DNA from: Zobellella iuensis
GTDB taxonomy: Bacteria > Pseudomonadota > Gammaproteobacteria > Enterobacterales > Aeromonadaceae
Direction of reading: 5' to 3'
Assembly: GCF_016746085.1 (NCBI RefSeq)
Contig: NZ_JAERTZ010000025.1
Span: 62,001 to 126,000 of the forward strand
Length of the DNA: 64,000 nucleotides
The notes under the pieces are model-generated. The model was not told the origin of the DNA, did no database searches, and saw nothing but the letters and a program-made list of their open reading frames with translations. Within the stretch, counting starts at the first letter, position 1; every line of letters starts with the position of its first letter. Shown here piece by piece: positions 35,877-46,244 of this stretch. The position numbers and the translations under genes are program-made.

Positions 35877-36212
35877 GTGTCGCCCCACGCTAACGCCGTA
35901 CTGACCCTGCTGGCCCTGGTTCCGCGGGGAAAGGTGGTCAGTTACGGTCAGCTGGCGGACCTGGCCGGGTTGCCGGGCCGGGCGCGGCTGGTGGGCCGTA
36001 TCCTGCGGACCCAGGATACCGGGGCCCTGCCCTGGCACCGGGTGGTGGCGGCCTCGGGCCGGATCAGCCTGCCCAAAGGCAGTGAAGGCTGGCATGAACA
36101 GCGTCACCGCCTGCAGCAGGAGGGGATACTGGTGAAGGGGGACAGGGTATCGATGAAGCAGCACCAGTGGCAGCCGGATCTGGCTGCCATGCTGATATGG
36201 ATGGAGCGCTGA
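35877..36212 (+). CDS. Alkyltransferase-like protein (ATL, YbaZ type)
   Basis: The 111-residue protein is the DNA-binding domain of O6-alkylguanine transferase: VPRGKVVSYGQLA and RARLVGRIL helix regions are kept. The methyl-acceptor Cys of PCHRV is replaced by Trp near 53 (LPWHRVV), the hallmark of ATL proteins. ATLs bind O6-alkylguanine without repairing it and hand the lesion to nucleotide excision repair. The start is a GTG three bases after the chemoreceptor stop, so it may be co-transcribed. Confidence 0.9.
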   Translation: MSPHANAVLTLLALVPRGKVVSYGQLADLAGLPGRARLVGRILRTQDTGALPWHRVVAASGRISLPKGSEGWHEQRHRLQQEGILVKGDRVSMKQHQWQPDLAAMLIWMER

Positions 36213-36224
36213 CGGTGGTACGAC

Positions 36225-36389
36225 TCAGTCGGTTTCCTCCAGTAGCTCGCTGATATGCACCTGAAAGGGGATGGTTTCATCCTCCCGCTGCAACAGGACC
36301 AGCTGGTTATTGACGTCGACTTCCAGCACATAACCCGAGCCGTCTGCGGTGTGGCAAATCATGCCCGGTCTTATCTCATGAATATCCAT
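36225..36389 (-). CDS. Hypothetical 54-residue protein
   Basis: A short frame MDIHEIRPGMICHTADG through HISELLEETD, acidic, with alternating hydrophobic residues (YVLEVDVNNQLVLLQRED) that suggest a small beta-barrel. GGGGAG lies six bases upstream of the ATG. The function is unknown. Supported by the ribosome site, codon usage like its neighbours, and a clean fit between the ATL gene and topA; it needs a homology search. Confidence 0.6.
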   Translation of the reverse strand: MDIHEIRPGMICHTADGSGYVLEVDVNNQLVLLQREDETIPFQVHISELLEETD

Positions 36390-36521
36390 ATTCACTCCCC
36401 TTAAACAGGCCCGGCCTGTGGTCGTTTAACGTCCCTGATTCATTGCGCCGTACTCGTGCTGTTATTTTGAATGGCTGACCGGACATGCCTGCCCGGTCGC
36501 GTTATTGCGGTTTGGCCGTTG

Positions 36522-39146
36522 TTATTTTCCCTTCTGGCTTTGCCGCCATTTACCATCAGTATAATGAGCGGTCCAGCCGGTGGCTTTTTTATTGACCTCG
36601 GTCATCACATATTGTTCCTTGTTTTTGCGGCTGAAGCGCACGACAGCCTTGTTGCCTTCCGGATCCTGGGTCGGGGCCTCAGCCAGATACAGGAACTTGG
36701 CCGGCAGCCGATCCTTGAAGCGCACCAGCTCTTCCACCAAGGGGGCCCGGGTTTCCCGGGATTTGGGGAAGTTGCTGGCGGCCAGGAATACCCCGGCGGC
36801 ACCGTCGCGCAGCACGAAATAGGCATCGGACTGGCTGCACGGCAGCTCCGGCAGGTGCACCGGATCTTCCTTCGGCGGCGCCACTTCACCGCTTTTCAGG
36901 ATCTTGCGGGTGTTGCCGCAGGCTTCGTTGGTGCAGGCCATGTACTTGCCGAAGCGGCCATTCTTCAGCTGCATCTCGGCACCGCAACGGTCGCAGTCGA
37001 TCACCGGGCCTTCATAGCCCTTGAGCTTGAACTGGCCTTCTTCCAGTTCATAGCCGTCACAGTCCGGGTTCTGGCCGCACACGTGCAGCTTGCGCTTGTC
37101 ATCGATAAGATAGGCATCCATGGCGGTGCCGCACTTGGCACAACGGTGCTTGGCGCGCAGGGCGTCGGTTTCCGCCTCGTCATCGTTGGCCAGTACGAAG
37201 TCATCACCCGGGATCAGGTTGATGGTCTGCTTGCAGCGCTCCTTGGGAGGCAGGGCGTAACCGGAACAGCCGAGGAAGACCCCGGTGGTGGCGGTACGGA
37301 TGCCCATCTTGCGGCCACAGGCCGGGCAATCGATATCGGTCAGCACCATCTGGTTGGCGCGCATGCCGCCCTCTTCCGAGGGCCGTTCGGCCTTTTCCAG
37401 CTCGTCGCTGAACTCGGCATAGAAGGCATCCAGCACCTGGGTCCAGTTCAGGCTGCCGCCGGCGATTTCATCCAGCTTGCTTTCCATCTGGGCGGTGAAA
37501 TCGTAGTTCATCAGCTCGGCGAAACTTTCCTGCAACCGGTCGGCGACGATTTCGCCCATTTTCTCCGCAAAGAAACGCCGGCTTTCCACCTTGACGTACC
37601 CCCGGTCCTGAATGGTGGAGATGATGGACGCGTAGGTGGACGGCCGGCCGATACCGCGTTTTTCCAGCTCCCGTACCAGCGCCGCTTCGGTGAAGCGGGC
37701 CGGTGGCTTGGTGAAATGCTGTTTGGGCTCAAGCCGGTCGAGGTTGAGCACTTCGCCCGCCTGTACCGCCGGCAGTTCGGTGTCTTCACCCTTGCGGCTC
37801 TGGGGCGCCAGCACCTTGGTCCAGCCGGCGAAACGCAGGATACGGCCCCGCGCCTTGAGTTCATAATCGCCGGCCTGCACCGTGATGGTGCTGCTGTCGT
37901 ACTGGGCCGGGACCATCTGGCAGGCCACAAACTGGCGCCAGATAAGGTCATAGAGCCGCTTGGCATCGGCTTCCATACCGTCGAGCCGGTCCGCCGCCAG
38001 GGCCACGTCCGAGGGCCGGATCGCCTCGTGGGCCTCCTGGGCGTTGGCCTTGGCGCCGTAAACATTGGGGGTCTCGGGCAGGTAGGACGGGCCGTACTGC
38101 TCCTGGATAAAGTCGCGGACCCCGTTGACCGCCTCCTGGCTCAGGTTGGTGGAGTCGGTCCGCATATAGGTGATGTAGCCCGCTTCGTACAGCCGCTGGG
38201 CCAGCATCATGGTGCGCTTGACCCCGAAGCTCAGCCGGGTACTGGCCGCCTGCTGCAGGGTGGAGGTAATGAAGGGCGCCGGCGGCTTGCTCTGGGTCGG
38301 TTTGTCTTCCCGCGACACCACCTCGAAGCGGCTGGCCCGGAGCGCGTCCACCGCCGCCATGGCTTGCCCTTCGTTGACCGGCCGGAACTCCTTGCCCCGG
38401 TATTTTGCCACCATCATGACCAGCGCCAGCTGCTGCTCGTTGCTCAAGGCGGCCTGGATATCCCAGTATTCTTCCGGCACGAACGCCTTGATTTCACGTT
38501 CTTTTTCCACGATGAGCCGCACCGCCACCGACTGCACCCGGCCGGCGGACAGGCCCCGGGCCACTTTTTTCCACAGCAGCGGCGATACCATGTAGCCCAC
38601 CACCCGATCCAGGAAGCGGCGGGCCTGCTGGGCATTGACCCGGTTCAGGTTGAGCTCGGCCGGACGGCTGAACGCCTCCTGAATGGCGGTCTTGGTGATT
38701 TCGTTGAACACCACCCGCTTGAAACGGTCGTCATCACCGCCGATCAGCTCCTTAAGATGCCAGGCGATGGCCTCCCCTTCCCTGTCCAAATCCGTTGCCA
38801 GGTAGACGGTCTCGGCCTTTTCGGCGAGGCTTTGCAGCTCGGACACCACCTTTTCCTTGCCGGGCAACACCTGGTAATCCGCCTTCCAGCCCTGCTCCGG
38901 ATCCACCCCCATGCGCGCAATCAGCGCCTGGTGTTCTTTTTGCTGCTTGAGCCGGGCTTTTTCTTCCGGGCTCAGCTGCTTGGTGTCGGCCTTGCGGCCA
39001 CCGGCTTTTTTCGCGGTAGAGGAGCCGGCGGTAGGCAGGTCACGCACATGGCCGACACTGGATTTGACGATAAAGTCCTTACCCAGATATTTGTTGATGG
39101 TCTTTGCCTTGGCGGGCGATTCGACGATAACCAGCGATTTGCTCAT
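36522..39146 (-). CDS. topA: DNA topoisomerase I
   Basis: The 874-residue type IA topoisomerase relaxes negative supercoils. The Toprim domain spans about 3-145 ([28 protein letters not shown]). The active-site Tyr is near 327 in [12 protein letters not shown]-terminal zinc-finger repeats have CPACG, CAKCG and CDRCG cysteine pairs, and a basic tail follows. Length and domain order match E. coli TopA (865). It is a single gene; the large open frame on the opposite strand is a GC-codon shadow. Confidence 0.97.
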   Translation of the reverse strand: MSKSLVIVESPAKAKTINKYLGKDFIVKSSVGHVRDLPTAGSSTAKKAGGRKADTKQLSPEEKARLKQQKEHQALIARMGVDPEQGWKADYQVLPGKEKVVSELQSLAEKAETVYLATDLDREGEAIAWHLKELIGGDDDRFKRVVFNEITKTAIQEAFSRPAELNLNRVNAQQARRFLDRVVGYMVSPLLWKKVARGLSAGRVQSVAVRLIVEKEREIKAFVPEEYWDIQAALSNEQQLALVMMVAKYRGKEFRPVNEGQAMAAVDALRASRFEVVSREDKPTQSKPPAPFITSTLQQAASTRLSFGVKRTMMLAQRLYEAGYITYMRTDSTNLSQEAVNGVRDFIQEQYGPSYLPETPNVYGAKANAQEAHEAIRPSDVALAADRLDGMEADAKRLYDLIWRQFVACQMVPAQYDSSTITVQAGDYELKARGRILRFAGWTKVLAPQSRKGEDTELPAVQAGEVLNLDRLEPKQHFTKPPARFTEAALVRELEKRGIGRPSTYASIISTIQDRGYVKVESRRFFAEKMGEIVADRLQESFAELMNYDFTAQMESKLDEIAGGSLNWTQVLDAFYAEFSDELEKAERPSEEGGMRANQMVLTDIDCPACGRKMGIRTATTGVFLGCSGYALPPKERCKQTINLIPGDDFVLANDDEAETDALRAKHRCAKCGTAMDAYLIDDKRKLHVCGQNPDCDGYELEEGQFKLKGYEGPVIDCDRCGAEMQLKNGRFGKYMACTNEACGNTRKILKSGEVAPPKEDPVHLPELPCSQSDAYFVLRDGAAGVFLAASNFPKSRETRAPLVEELVRFKDRLPAKFLYLAEAPTQDPEGNKAVVRFSRKNKEQYVMTEVNKKATGWTAHYTDGKWRQSQKGK

Positions 39147-39481
39147 AAAGCGCGTATAGATCCTTAAAGTCTGGCCCCGTTCGGGGAATCCGGCGGCAAG
39201 GTGATGACGGCTGTATAAGTGAAAAAGCCGTAAAAAGCAAACTTGCCGGGCCTGGGCCGGAAAAAAGTTCGGTGAATTTATATTTATTTATTAACACCCT
39301 CATGCCTGCCGGAATCAACTGCTTTTTTTAGCCCGCTGCCTGTTCGACCGCTTTTTATGCATTGTTATTGTTTCGGTGAAATCTGTTGTTAAAAATGGGT
39401 TACATCTTCCAAATAAATCCACATATAATAGCAACCCACAGGATTTTCTTGGCCCTTTTCACCATTTAAAAGGACAATATA
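39147..39481. promoter_or_regulatory. Divergent topA-astB promoter region
   Basis: These 335 bases hold no gene. Both promoters must lie here. For astB, TATAAT at 39424-39429 with TTACAT at 39400-39405 (18-base spacer) is a good candidate. An AT stretch TGAATTTATATTTATT near 39273 loosely resembles an ArgR box but is imperfect. Confidence 0.45.
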
Positions 39482-40819
39482 ATGGTACAGTTTGAAGCTA
39501 ATTTTGACGGTCTGGTCGGCCCCACTCACAACTACGCCGGCCTGTCTTACGGCAATGTGGCCTCTCAAAGCAACGCCCAGGATGTTTCCAGCCCCAAAGA
39601 GGCAGCCAAGCAAGGTCTGAAAAAAATGAAGGCGCTGACCGATCTGGGTCTGGTTCAGGGGGTACTGGCCCCCCAGGAGCGTCCCGATATCCATACCCTG
39701 CGCCGGCTGGGCTTTACCGGCACCGATGCCCAGGTGCTGGAAAAGGCGTTCCGCGAAGACCCGGTGCTGCTGGCCGCCTGCTGCTCCGCCTCCAGCATGT
39801 GGACCGCCAATGCCGCCACCGTGTCCCCCAGCGCCGACACCGCGGACGGCCGTATCCACTTCACTCCCGCCAACCTGACCAACAAGTTTCACCGCTCCAT
39901 CGAGCATGAAGTGACCGGACGCATCCTCGGCCGGGTGTTTGCCGACGAGCGTTATTTCCGTCACCACCAGGCGCTGCCCACCAACGACTATTTCGGTGAT
40001 GAGGGCGCCGCCAACCATACCCGGCTCTGTGCCGACTACGGCCAGGCCGGGGTGGAGCTGTTCGTCTACGGTCGCAGTGCCTTCGATCTGAGTGCCCCGG
40101 CACCGCGCCGCTACCCGGCGCGGCAGACCCTGGAAGCCTCCCGCGCCGTCGCCCGGCTGCACGAGCTGGACAACGATAGCGCCATCTTTATTCAGCAAAA
40201 CCCGGAAGTGATCGATCAGGGCGTATTCCACAACGACGTGATCGCCGTCGGCAACCAGAACGTGCTGTTCTATCATCAGGAAGCCTTCCTCAACACCGCC
40301 GCGGCGCTGGAGGAGATCCGCCGCAAGCTGCCCGCTACCGAGCTGCACTTCATCGAAGTGCCCACCCATGAGGTACCGGTGCTGGATGCGGTGAAGAGCT
40401 ACCTGTTCAATACCCAGATAGTGACCCTCAAGCCCGGGCACATGGCGATTATCGCGCCTTCCGAGTGTGCCGAAACGCCCAGCGTCAAGGCCTATCTGGA
40501 CCGGTTGCTCACCCTGAACACCCCGATCCGGGAAGTGCACTACATGGATGTGAAGCAGAGCATGCGCAACGGCGGCGGTCCGGCCTGCCTGCGGCTGCGG
40601 GTGGCGATGACGGCAACGGAACAGGCCGCGGCCAACCAGGCCTGCCTGATGAACGACACCCTGTTTGGTCGCCTCAACCAATGGGTGGACCGACACTATC
40701 GCGATACCCTGAGCCTGAACGACCTGCGCGATCCGGCCCTGCTGCAGGAGTCCCGCAGTGCCCTGGACGAACTGACCCAGATACTGCAACTGGGCTCCGT
40801 CTATCCCTTCCAGCGGTAG
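39482..40819 (+). CDS. astB: N-succinylarginine dihydrolase
   Basis: The 445-residue enzyme removes ammonia and CO2 from succinylarginine to give succinylornithine, step two of the arginine succinyltransferase route. [18 protein letters not shown] opens the protein; [19 protein letters not shown]-like wording ([18 protein letters not shown]) and the catalytic Cys near 369 in [11 protein letters not shown] are characteristic. AAAAGG precedes the ATG by nine bases. Unlike in E. coli it stands alone; astE is 11 kb away and astACD are not in the window. Confidence 0.95.
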   Translation: MVQFEANFDGLVGPTHNYAGLSYGNVASQSNAQDVSSPKEAAKQGLKKMKALTDLGLVQGVLAPQERPDIHTLRRLGFTGTDAQVLEKAFREDPVLLAACCSASSMWTANAATVSPSADTADGRIHFTPANLTNKFHRSIEHEVTGRILGRVFADERYFRHHQALPTNDYFGDEGAANHTRLCADYGQAGVELFVYGRSAFDLSAPAPRRYPARQTLEASRAVARLHELDNDSAIFIQQNPEVIDQGVFHNDVIAVGNQNVLFYHQEAFLNTAAALEEIRRKLPATELHFIEVPTHEVPVLDAVKSYLFNTQIVTLKPGHMAIIAPSECAETPSVKAYLDRLLTLNTPIREVHYMDVKQSMRNGGGPACLRLRVAMTATEQAAANQACLMNDTLFGRLNQWVDRHYRDTLSLNDLRDPALLQESRSALDELTQILQLGSVYPFQR

Positions 40820-40820
40820 T

Positions 40821-40880
40821 TAAAAACGGGGACTGGGGACTGAAGTAATAATAATCCCGGATCCCCAATCCCCGTTTTTA
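40821..40880. terminator. Bidirectional terminator between astB and sohB
   Basis: TAAAAACGGGGACTGGGGA (40821-40839) pairs with TCCCCAATCCCCGTTTTTA (40862-40880). A/T runs on both flanks let it end astB (plus) and sohB (minus), which converge here. Confidence 0.8.
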
Positions 40881-40881
40881 A

Positions 40882-41904
40882 TCAGCCAAAGGGCCGCTGG
40901 CCCGCCTCATAGAGTTTCATCAAGGCCCGGCTCACGCCGGCTTCCGCCGCCTTGCCCAGTTTGTCCTTCAGGCTGAGCTTTGGCTTGTGGCGCAAGCGGA
41001 TGATGCGCTTTTCCGCGCTCTGCCCCAGCAGGTACTCGCTGCTGGTCATCAGCTCATCCACCAGGCCCAGTTCTTGGGCATCGATAGCCAGCCAGTGCTC
41101 GCCGGTAGCGACCTTGTCCAGGACCAGCGCCGGCCGGTTCTGGGCGATAAAAGCCTTGAAGCGCTGGTGAATGACTTCCAGCTCCTCCCGGAACTTGGCG
41201 CGGCCGTGGTCGTCGTTTTCCCCGAACAGGGTCAGGGTCCGCTTGTACTCCCCCGCGGTATGCAGCTCGATGTCGATGTCTTTCTTTTTCAAGAATTTGT
41301 TGAAGTTGGGCAACTGGGCCACCACCCCGATGGAGCCGACGATGGCAAAGGGCGCGGCGATGATGCGCTCGGCCACACAGGCCATCATGTAACCGCCGCT
41401 GGCCGCCACCTTGTCCACCGCCACCGTCAACGACAACCCATGGGCCTTGAGCCGGCCCAGCTCCGCCGCCGCCAGACCGTAGCCATGCACCAGGCCACCG
41501 CCCGACTCCAGGCACAACAGGACTTCATCGCCGGCTCGGGCCAGTTGCAGCAGGGCGGACACCTCCTTGCTGAGGCCACCGACCTCGTGCGCATCCATGC
41601 TGCCCTTGAACTCCAGTACATAGAGCCGGTTGCGCTGGTCACCGGCTTTTTTATCCGCCTTGTCGGTCTGTTTGAACTGCTGTTTCAATGCCTTGCGTTC
41701 GGCGTCATTCGCCGCCGTGGCCAGCTGCAAGCGTTGCTGCTGCCGGCGCAGGCCGGCACTGAGATCCTCGACCTCCAGCTGGTCGCCGCTTTGTTTCTGC
41801 CTGGTGGCCAGCCCGGCCACCAGCGCCACCAGCAATCCGATGGCCAGAACCCAGGTCAGGCTCTTGGCGGCAAACAAGCCGTATTCGTATAAAAACTCCA
41901 GCAT
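40882..41904 (-). CDS. sohB: Inner-membrane protease SohB
   Basis: The 340-residue S49-family peptidase has one N-terminal membrane helix (about 12-34), a coiled basic stretch, and the protease domain (about 90-300). The catalytic Ser lies in VAASGGYMMACVAERI, with GSIGVV and the Lys-bearing GEYKRTLTLFGEN further on. SohB is thought to degrade membrane or exported proteins. Length matches E. coli SohB (349). It converges with astB. Confidence 0.93.
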   Translation of the reverse strand: MLEFLYEYGLFAAKSLTWVLAIGLLVALVAGLATRQKQSGDQLEVEDLSAGLRRQQQRLQLATAANDAERKALKQQFKQTDKADKKAGDQRNRLYVLEFKGSMDAHEVGGLSKEVSALLQLARAGDEVLLCLESGGGLVHGYGLAAAELGRLKAHGLSLTVAVDKVAASGGYMMACVAERIIAAPFAIVGSIGVVAQLPNFNKFLKKKDIDIELHTAGEYKRTLTLFGENDDHGRAKFREELEVIHQRFKAFIAQNRPALVLDKVATGEHWLAIDAQELGLVDELMTSSEYLLGQSAEKRIIRLRHKPKLSLKDKLGKAAEAGVSRALMKLYEAGQRPFG

Positions 41905-42051
41905 GCCATCTCCTTAGGGCGTAGTTTGACACTTATTGTAAAAGCCGGATGCGAGAACACCAATCGCCTTTTTTGCTTTCAAACACTGGTATCCTCGACC
42001 AGAGTCTGGTTTGATCTGGCCACTTTGAACTCCGCTTAGAGAAAGAGGCAC

Positions 42052-42819
42052 ATGCTCGACTATCATGCATCCCCCGAATTACTCAATGGCAAGGTGATCC
42101 TGGTCACCGGCGCCGGTGACGGTATTGGCCGCCAGGCGGCGCTCTGCTACGGCGGCCACGGCGCTACCGTGATACTGCTGGGTAAAACAGTGAAGAAGCT
42201 GGAGGCGGTATACGACGAACTGCTGGCCCAGGGCAGTCCCGAGCCGGCCATCATCCCTCTGGACCTGCAGGGTGCCACCAGGCAGCACTACCTGGACATG
42301 GCCGAAACCATCAAGCAGCAGTTCGGTCGTCTCGACGGCGTGCTGTTCAATGCGGGTCTGCTGGGGGTGCTGGGCCCCTTCGAAATGATCGGCGAGGATG
42401 AATGGGACAAACTGATGCAGGTCAACGTCAAATCCCAGTTCCTGATGACCCAGGCGTTGCTGCCCTTGCTCAAGCAAAGCGCTCCGGCCTCGCTGATCTA
42501 CACCAGCTCCGGCGTGGGCAAGCAGGGCCGGGCTTACTGGGGCGGCTACGCGGTATCCAAGTTTGCCACCGAAGGCATGATGGAAGTGCTGGCCGACGAG
42601 CTCGAGAACACCGGGGTACGGGCCAACTGTATCAACCCGGGGGCGACCCGCACCGGCATGCGCGCCCGGGCCTACCCTGGCGAAGATCCGGCGACCCTGC
42701 GCACACCGGCGGACATCATGCCGCTGTACCTGTACCTGATGGGCAACGACAGCCTGAACATCAATGGTCAGTCGCTCGATGCCCAGCCGGACAAGGCTCG
42801 TACCAGGGCGAAGCAATAA
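42052..42819 (+). CDS. yciK: Short-chain dehydrogenase, YciK type
   Basis: The 255-residue SDR has the NAD(P) motif LVTGAGDGIGRQAA (about 17-30), NAG in LFNAGLLG, catalytic Ser in YTSSGVG and the YxxxK pair in GYAVSKFA. Wording matches YciK, a conserved gammaproteobacterial oxidoreductase whose substrate is unknown. ATG 42052 follows AGAAAGAGG. Confidence 0.9.
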   Translation: MLDYHASPELLNGKVILVTGAGDGIGRQAALCYGGHGATVILLGKTVKKLEAVYDELLAQGSPEPAIIPLDLQGATRQHYLDMAETIKQQFGRLDGVLFNAGLLGVLGPFEMIGEDEWDKLMQVNVKSQFLMTQALLPLLKQSAPASLIYTSSGVGKQGRAYWGGYAVSKFATEGMMEVLADELENTGVRANCINPGATRTGMRARAYPGEDPATLRTPADIMPLYLYLMGNDSLNINGQSLDAQPDKARTRAKQ

Positions 42820-42918
42820 ACTGACAGCCCGTGCAACATCGGCTACAACTAATCTTGTTACTATCAATCAGAGGGCCGTCCCTTGCCGGCCCTTGCTACA
42901 AGGATGTACCAAGCAGCC

Positions 42919-43818
42919 ATGTTTCGTCCCAAAAGCACGGTAGAGCAGTGGCGGATTTTTCAGGCGGTGGTCGACTGTGGCGGCTATGCCCAGGCCGCGG
43001 AAAAACTCAACAAGAGCCAGTCCTCCCTCAATCATGCCGTGGCCAAGCTGCAACAGGGGCTGGGCCTGTCACTGCTGGAAGTCAAAGGCCGCAAAGCCTT
43101 CCTGACACCGGAAGGCGAAGTGTTCCTGCGCCGTTCGCGCAAGCTGACCCAGGACATGGAAGACCTGGAGCTGCTGGCCGACGTGCTGGCCAGCGGCTGG
43201 GAGCCGATACTGCGTATCGTGGTGGAAGCCTCCCTGCCCCGCCAACCGCTGTATCAGGCCCTGTCCGACTTCGCGCCGCGGGCACGCGGCTGCCAGATCC
43301 ATCTGGTCGAGGCACAACCCGCCGGCTGCCGGGCCGTGGTGGCCAAGCAGGCCGCCGATCTGGTGTTTGCCTGCCGCGCTTTCCCGGGCGTCACCAGCCT
43401 GCCCCTGGCCACCACCACCTATGTCCCGGTATGTGCCCCCACTCATTCACTGGCCCGACTCTCGGAGATCAGCCCCCATGAGCTCGAGCCCGAGCTGGAA
43501 CTGGTGCTGGCCGATGGCAGCGAGCAGGAGGAAGGCTGGGCGCGGGCAGAGCAACGCTGGATCATCAACCACCTGCACGACGCCCTGTCACTGCTGCGCC
43601 GGGGCGTCGGCTTTGCCTGGCTGCCGCTGGATGTGGTGGCTCCCCTGGTCGACAACGGTTCGCTGCAACGGCTGCCCATGGCCAACCAGGCACTGCGCAA
43701 GCGCTTTACCCACCTGGTGCTGCCCCGCGCCACGCCCCCGGGCCCGGCGGCCAGCCTGTTGCTGACCCTGACCCGGCACCATTATGGCGATCATGAAACC
43801 ACCGCCATCATGCCATGA
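42919..43818 (+). CDS. LysR-family transcriptional regulator
   Basis: The 299-residue protein has a winged helix-turn-helix (about 1-65: FQAVVDCGGYAQAAEKLNKSQSSLNHAVAKLQ) and a ligand-binding domain (about 90-290). ATG 42919 fits the family start MFRPKS; ATG 42904 is an alternative. It lies 63 bases before the PatB/MalY-type gene on the same strand. The ligand is unknown. Confidence 0.82.
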   Translation: MFRPKSTVEQWRIFQAVVDCGGYAQAAEKLNKSQSSLNHAVAKLQQGLGLSLLEVKGRKAFLTPEGEVFLRRSRKLTQDMEDLELLADVLASGWEPILRIVVEASLPRQPLYQALSDFAPRARGCQIHLVEAQPAGCRAVVAKQAADLVFACRAFPGVTSLPLATTTYVPVCAPTHSLARLSEISPHELEPELELVLADGSEQEEGWARAEQRWIINHLHDALSLLRRGVGFAWLPLDVVAPLVDNGSLQRLPMANQALRKRFTHLVLPRATPPGPAASLLLTLTRHHYGDHETTAIMP

Positions 43819-43878
43819 GTCTTGCCAGCCCGCTGTTGCTTCCTTATGCTGACCGCCCACACCCGATAAGGAACCCCC

Positions 43879-45015
43879 ATGTTTGATTTTGATCAGTGGA
43901 TAGACCGACGCCCCACCCGTGCGCTGAAATGGCTGAAGTATGAAGGCACCGATATTCTGCCGATGTGGGTGGCCGATACCGAATTCAAGGCACCGCCGGC
44001 GGTGATCGAAGCGCTGAGTGAGCGGGTGGAACATGGCATCTTCGGCTATAGCCGCCCGAGTCCACAGTTGACCGAGCTGATCATTCAACGCATGCAGGAG
44101 CGCTACAACTGGCGCATCGAAGCCGACTGGCTGGTGTACATGCCGGGCGTGGTACCGGCGCTGAACCTGGCCTGCCAGACCTTCAGCGAGCCCGGCAGTG
44201 CCATCCTGACGCCCAAACCGATTTACTACCCCTTCCTGCATGCGCCCGGTTTCCATGGCCGCAAGGCCGCCCATGTCGGCATGGTGGAACAAGACGGCCG
44301 CTGGCTGTTGGATCTGGACGAGCTCGAGCAGCAGGCCCAGCACAGCGAGCTGCTGCTGTTCTGCAACCCGCATAATCCGGGCGGGACCATCTATACCCGG
44401 GACGAGCTGCTGGCCATCAACGACATCGCCAAACGGCACGATCTGGTGGTGTGCTCCGACGAGATCCACTGCGATCTGCTGCTGGACGAAGGCAAACCCC
44501 ATATTCCCTATGCCGCCCTGGACGACGACGCCGCCAACCGCAGCATCATCCTGATGGCGCCGAGCAAGACCTTCAATATCGCCGGCCTGTGCTGCTCCTT
44601 CGCCATAGTGCCCAACCCCGAGCTGCGTACCCGCCTGGTGCGGGCCGCCCGCGGCATCATGGCCGACGTCAACCTGCTCGGTTTTGTCGCCGCCGAAGCC
44701 GCCTACCGGGATGGCGATGACTGGCTGCAGGCCCAGTTGGCCTACCTGCGCCGGAACCGGGACCTGCTGGTGGAGCGGCTCGGCCGGGTGCCGGGTGTCA
44801 AGGTGCTGGCGCCGGAGGCGACCTACCTGGCCTGGATCGATATCGGCGCCCTGGCGCTGGAAGATCCCATCGGCTTTTTCGAACAGGCCGGTGTCGGCCT
44901 CTCTCCCGGCGGCCAGTTCGGCGGCAGCGATTTCGTCCGCCTCAACTTCGGCTGCCCCCACGCCATGCTGGATGAAGCCCTGCACCGAATGATCGCCGCC
45001 ATCACCAGTCGCTGA
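43879..45015 (+). CDS. patB: PLP-dependent C-S lyase / aminotransferase, PatB/MalY type
   Basis: The 378-residue fold-type I enzyme starts with the MalY/PatB signature FDFDQWIDRRPTRALKW and DILPMWVADTEF. FCNPHNPGG and SDEIHCDL bind cofactor, and the Schiff-base lysine is in APSKTFNIAG (around residue 235). Such enzymes cleave cystathionine or cysteine conjugates. It follows the LysR gene and may be its target. Cystathionine beta-lyase is the best guess. Confidence 0.88.
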   Translation: MFDFDQWIDRRPTRALKWLKYEGTDILPMWVADTEFKAPPAVIEALSERVEHGIFGYSRPSPQLTELIIQRMQERYNWRIEADWLVYMPGVVPALNLACQTFSEPGSAILTPKPIYYPFLHAPGFHGRKAAHVGMVEQDGRWLLDLDELEQQAQHSELLLFCNPHNPGGTIYTRDELLAINDIAKRHDLVVCSDEIHCDLLLDEGKPHIPYAALDDDAANRSIILMAPSKTFNIAGLCCSFAIVPNPELRTRLVRAARGIMADVNLLGFVAAEAAYRDGDDWLQAQLAYLRRNRDLLVERLGRVPGVKVLAPEATYLAWIDIGALALEDPIGFFEQAGVGLSPGGQFGGSDFVRLNFGCPHAMLDEALHRMIAAITSR

Positions 45016-45216
45016 ACAGGCTCGCGTCCCCCGGGCCGGTCCGCAAGCAGCGGGCTGGCCTCCCCGCCATTGAAAAAATAATCCACTTGAATCCATTTTT
45101 GTGCGCCAACAGACGCTATTCGCCCCCATCTCCATGATTTTTTTGCTATCTTTGAACAGCTTACGGGTCAAGTATGATTTGGCCGACTGTTTACCCCAAG
45201 ACAAGGAAAAGGAACT

Positions 45217-46200
45217 ATGTCGATAAAAAAAACCATGGGTAGCGCCGCTGCCGTCGTTGGTTTCAGCCTGAGCGCCGGCCTGTCCGGCGCCGTGGCAACC
45301 GAACAAACCTTTATCACCATTGGGACGGGCGGTGTGACCGGTGTCTATTATCCCACCGGTGGTGCCATCTGCCGGCTGGTCAACCAGGGCCGGGCCGAAC
45401 ACGGGGTGCGCTGTTCGGTGGAGAGCACCGGCGGTTCCCCCTATAACCTCAACTCCCTGCGTTCCGGCGAGCTGGAGGTGGGGATAGCCCAGTCGGATCT
45501 GGAGTACCAGGCCTACCACGGCGAAGGCTCCTTCGCCGATCAGGGCAAGTTCGAGGATCTGCGTGCCGTCTTCGCCCTGCATGGCGAGGCCCTGACCATA
45601 GTGGCACGCAAGGACGCCAACATTAACACCTTCGAGGATCTCAAGGGCAAGCGGGTCAATATCGGCAACCCCGGCTCCGGCCAGCGCGACACCATGGAAA
45701 TCCTGCTCAAGGCCTATGGCTGGAGCCACGGTGACTTCCGCCTGGTGTCCGAGCTGCGCCCGGCCGAGCACGGCCAGGCCCTGTGCGACAACCGTATCGA
45801 CGCCTTCGTCTATGTGGTGGGCCACCCCAACGGCTCCATCAAGGAAGCCACCACCGCCTGCGAGGCCAACCTGGTCAGCGTAACCGGCGAGGTGATCGAC
45901 CAGCTGGTGGCCGACAACGCCTACTACCGCTATATCACCATACCCGGCGGCGAATACACCGGCGCCGACGAAGACGTGCAGACCTTCGGGGTCGGCGCCA
46001 ACCTGGTGAGCAGCGCCAAGGTGCCGGAGAACGTGGTCTATGAGCTGACCAAGGCGGTATTCGAAAACTTCGATCAGTTCATACGACTGCATCCCGCTTT
46101 CGGCAACCTGCAGAAAGAGCAGATGGTGAAGGACGGCCTGACCGCGCCCCTGCACGATGGCGCCAGCAAGTACTTCAAGGAAGCGGGCCTGGTGGAATAA
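45217..46200 (+). CDS. TAXI-family TRAP transporter solute-binding protein
   Basis: The 327-residue periplasmic protein has a signal peptide (about 1-27, ending VA) and the TAXI signature FITIGTGGVTGVYYPTGGAIC. VESTGGSPYNLNSLRSGELEVGI and GKRVNIGNPGSGQRDT are the ligand-cleft segments. TAXI proteins often bind glutamate or other carboxylates; the ligand is not readable here. AAGGAA precedes the ATG. The permease gene follows after 134 bases. Confidence 0.92.
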   Translation: MSIKKTMGSAAAVVGFSLSAGLSGAVATEQTFITIGTGGVTGVYYPTGGAICRLVNQGRAEHGVRCSVESTGGSPYNLNSLRSGELEVGIAQSDLEYQAYHGEGSFADQGKFEDLRAVFALHGEALTIVARKDANINTFEDLKGKRVNIGNPGSGQRDTMEILLKAYGWSHGDFRLVSELRPAEHGQALCDNRIDAFVYVVGHPNGSIKEATTACEANLVSVTGEVIDQLVADNAYYRYITIPGGEYTGADEDVQTFGVGANLVSSAKVPENVVYELTKAVFENFDQFIRLHPAFGNLQKEQMVKDGLTAPLHDGASKYFKEAGLVE

Positions 46201-46244
46201 CGCCGCCCGTGCTCATCGGGCAGGGAGCCTCTCCCTGCCGTTAA

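Noticed and set aside
36475-36499. Terminator after topA
   Set aside because: GACCGG/CCGGTC can pair but there is no T-run on the minus strand, so I did not list it as a feature.
36471-39167. Very long open frame (898 codons) on the plus strand opposite topA
   Set aside because: It is antisense to an unmistakable topA gene; its residues are Gly/His/Gln-rich with no domain. GC-rich third positions leave long antisense frames in this genome.
39268-39295. ArgR box upstream of astB
   Set aside because: The AT-rich stretch resembles an ARG box only on one half; too weak to annotate as a site.
43588-46155. Long minus-strand frame spanning patB and the TAXI gene
   Set aside because: It covers parts of three well-supported plus-strand genes and has no domain.
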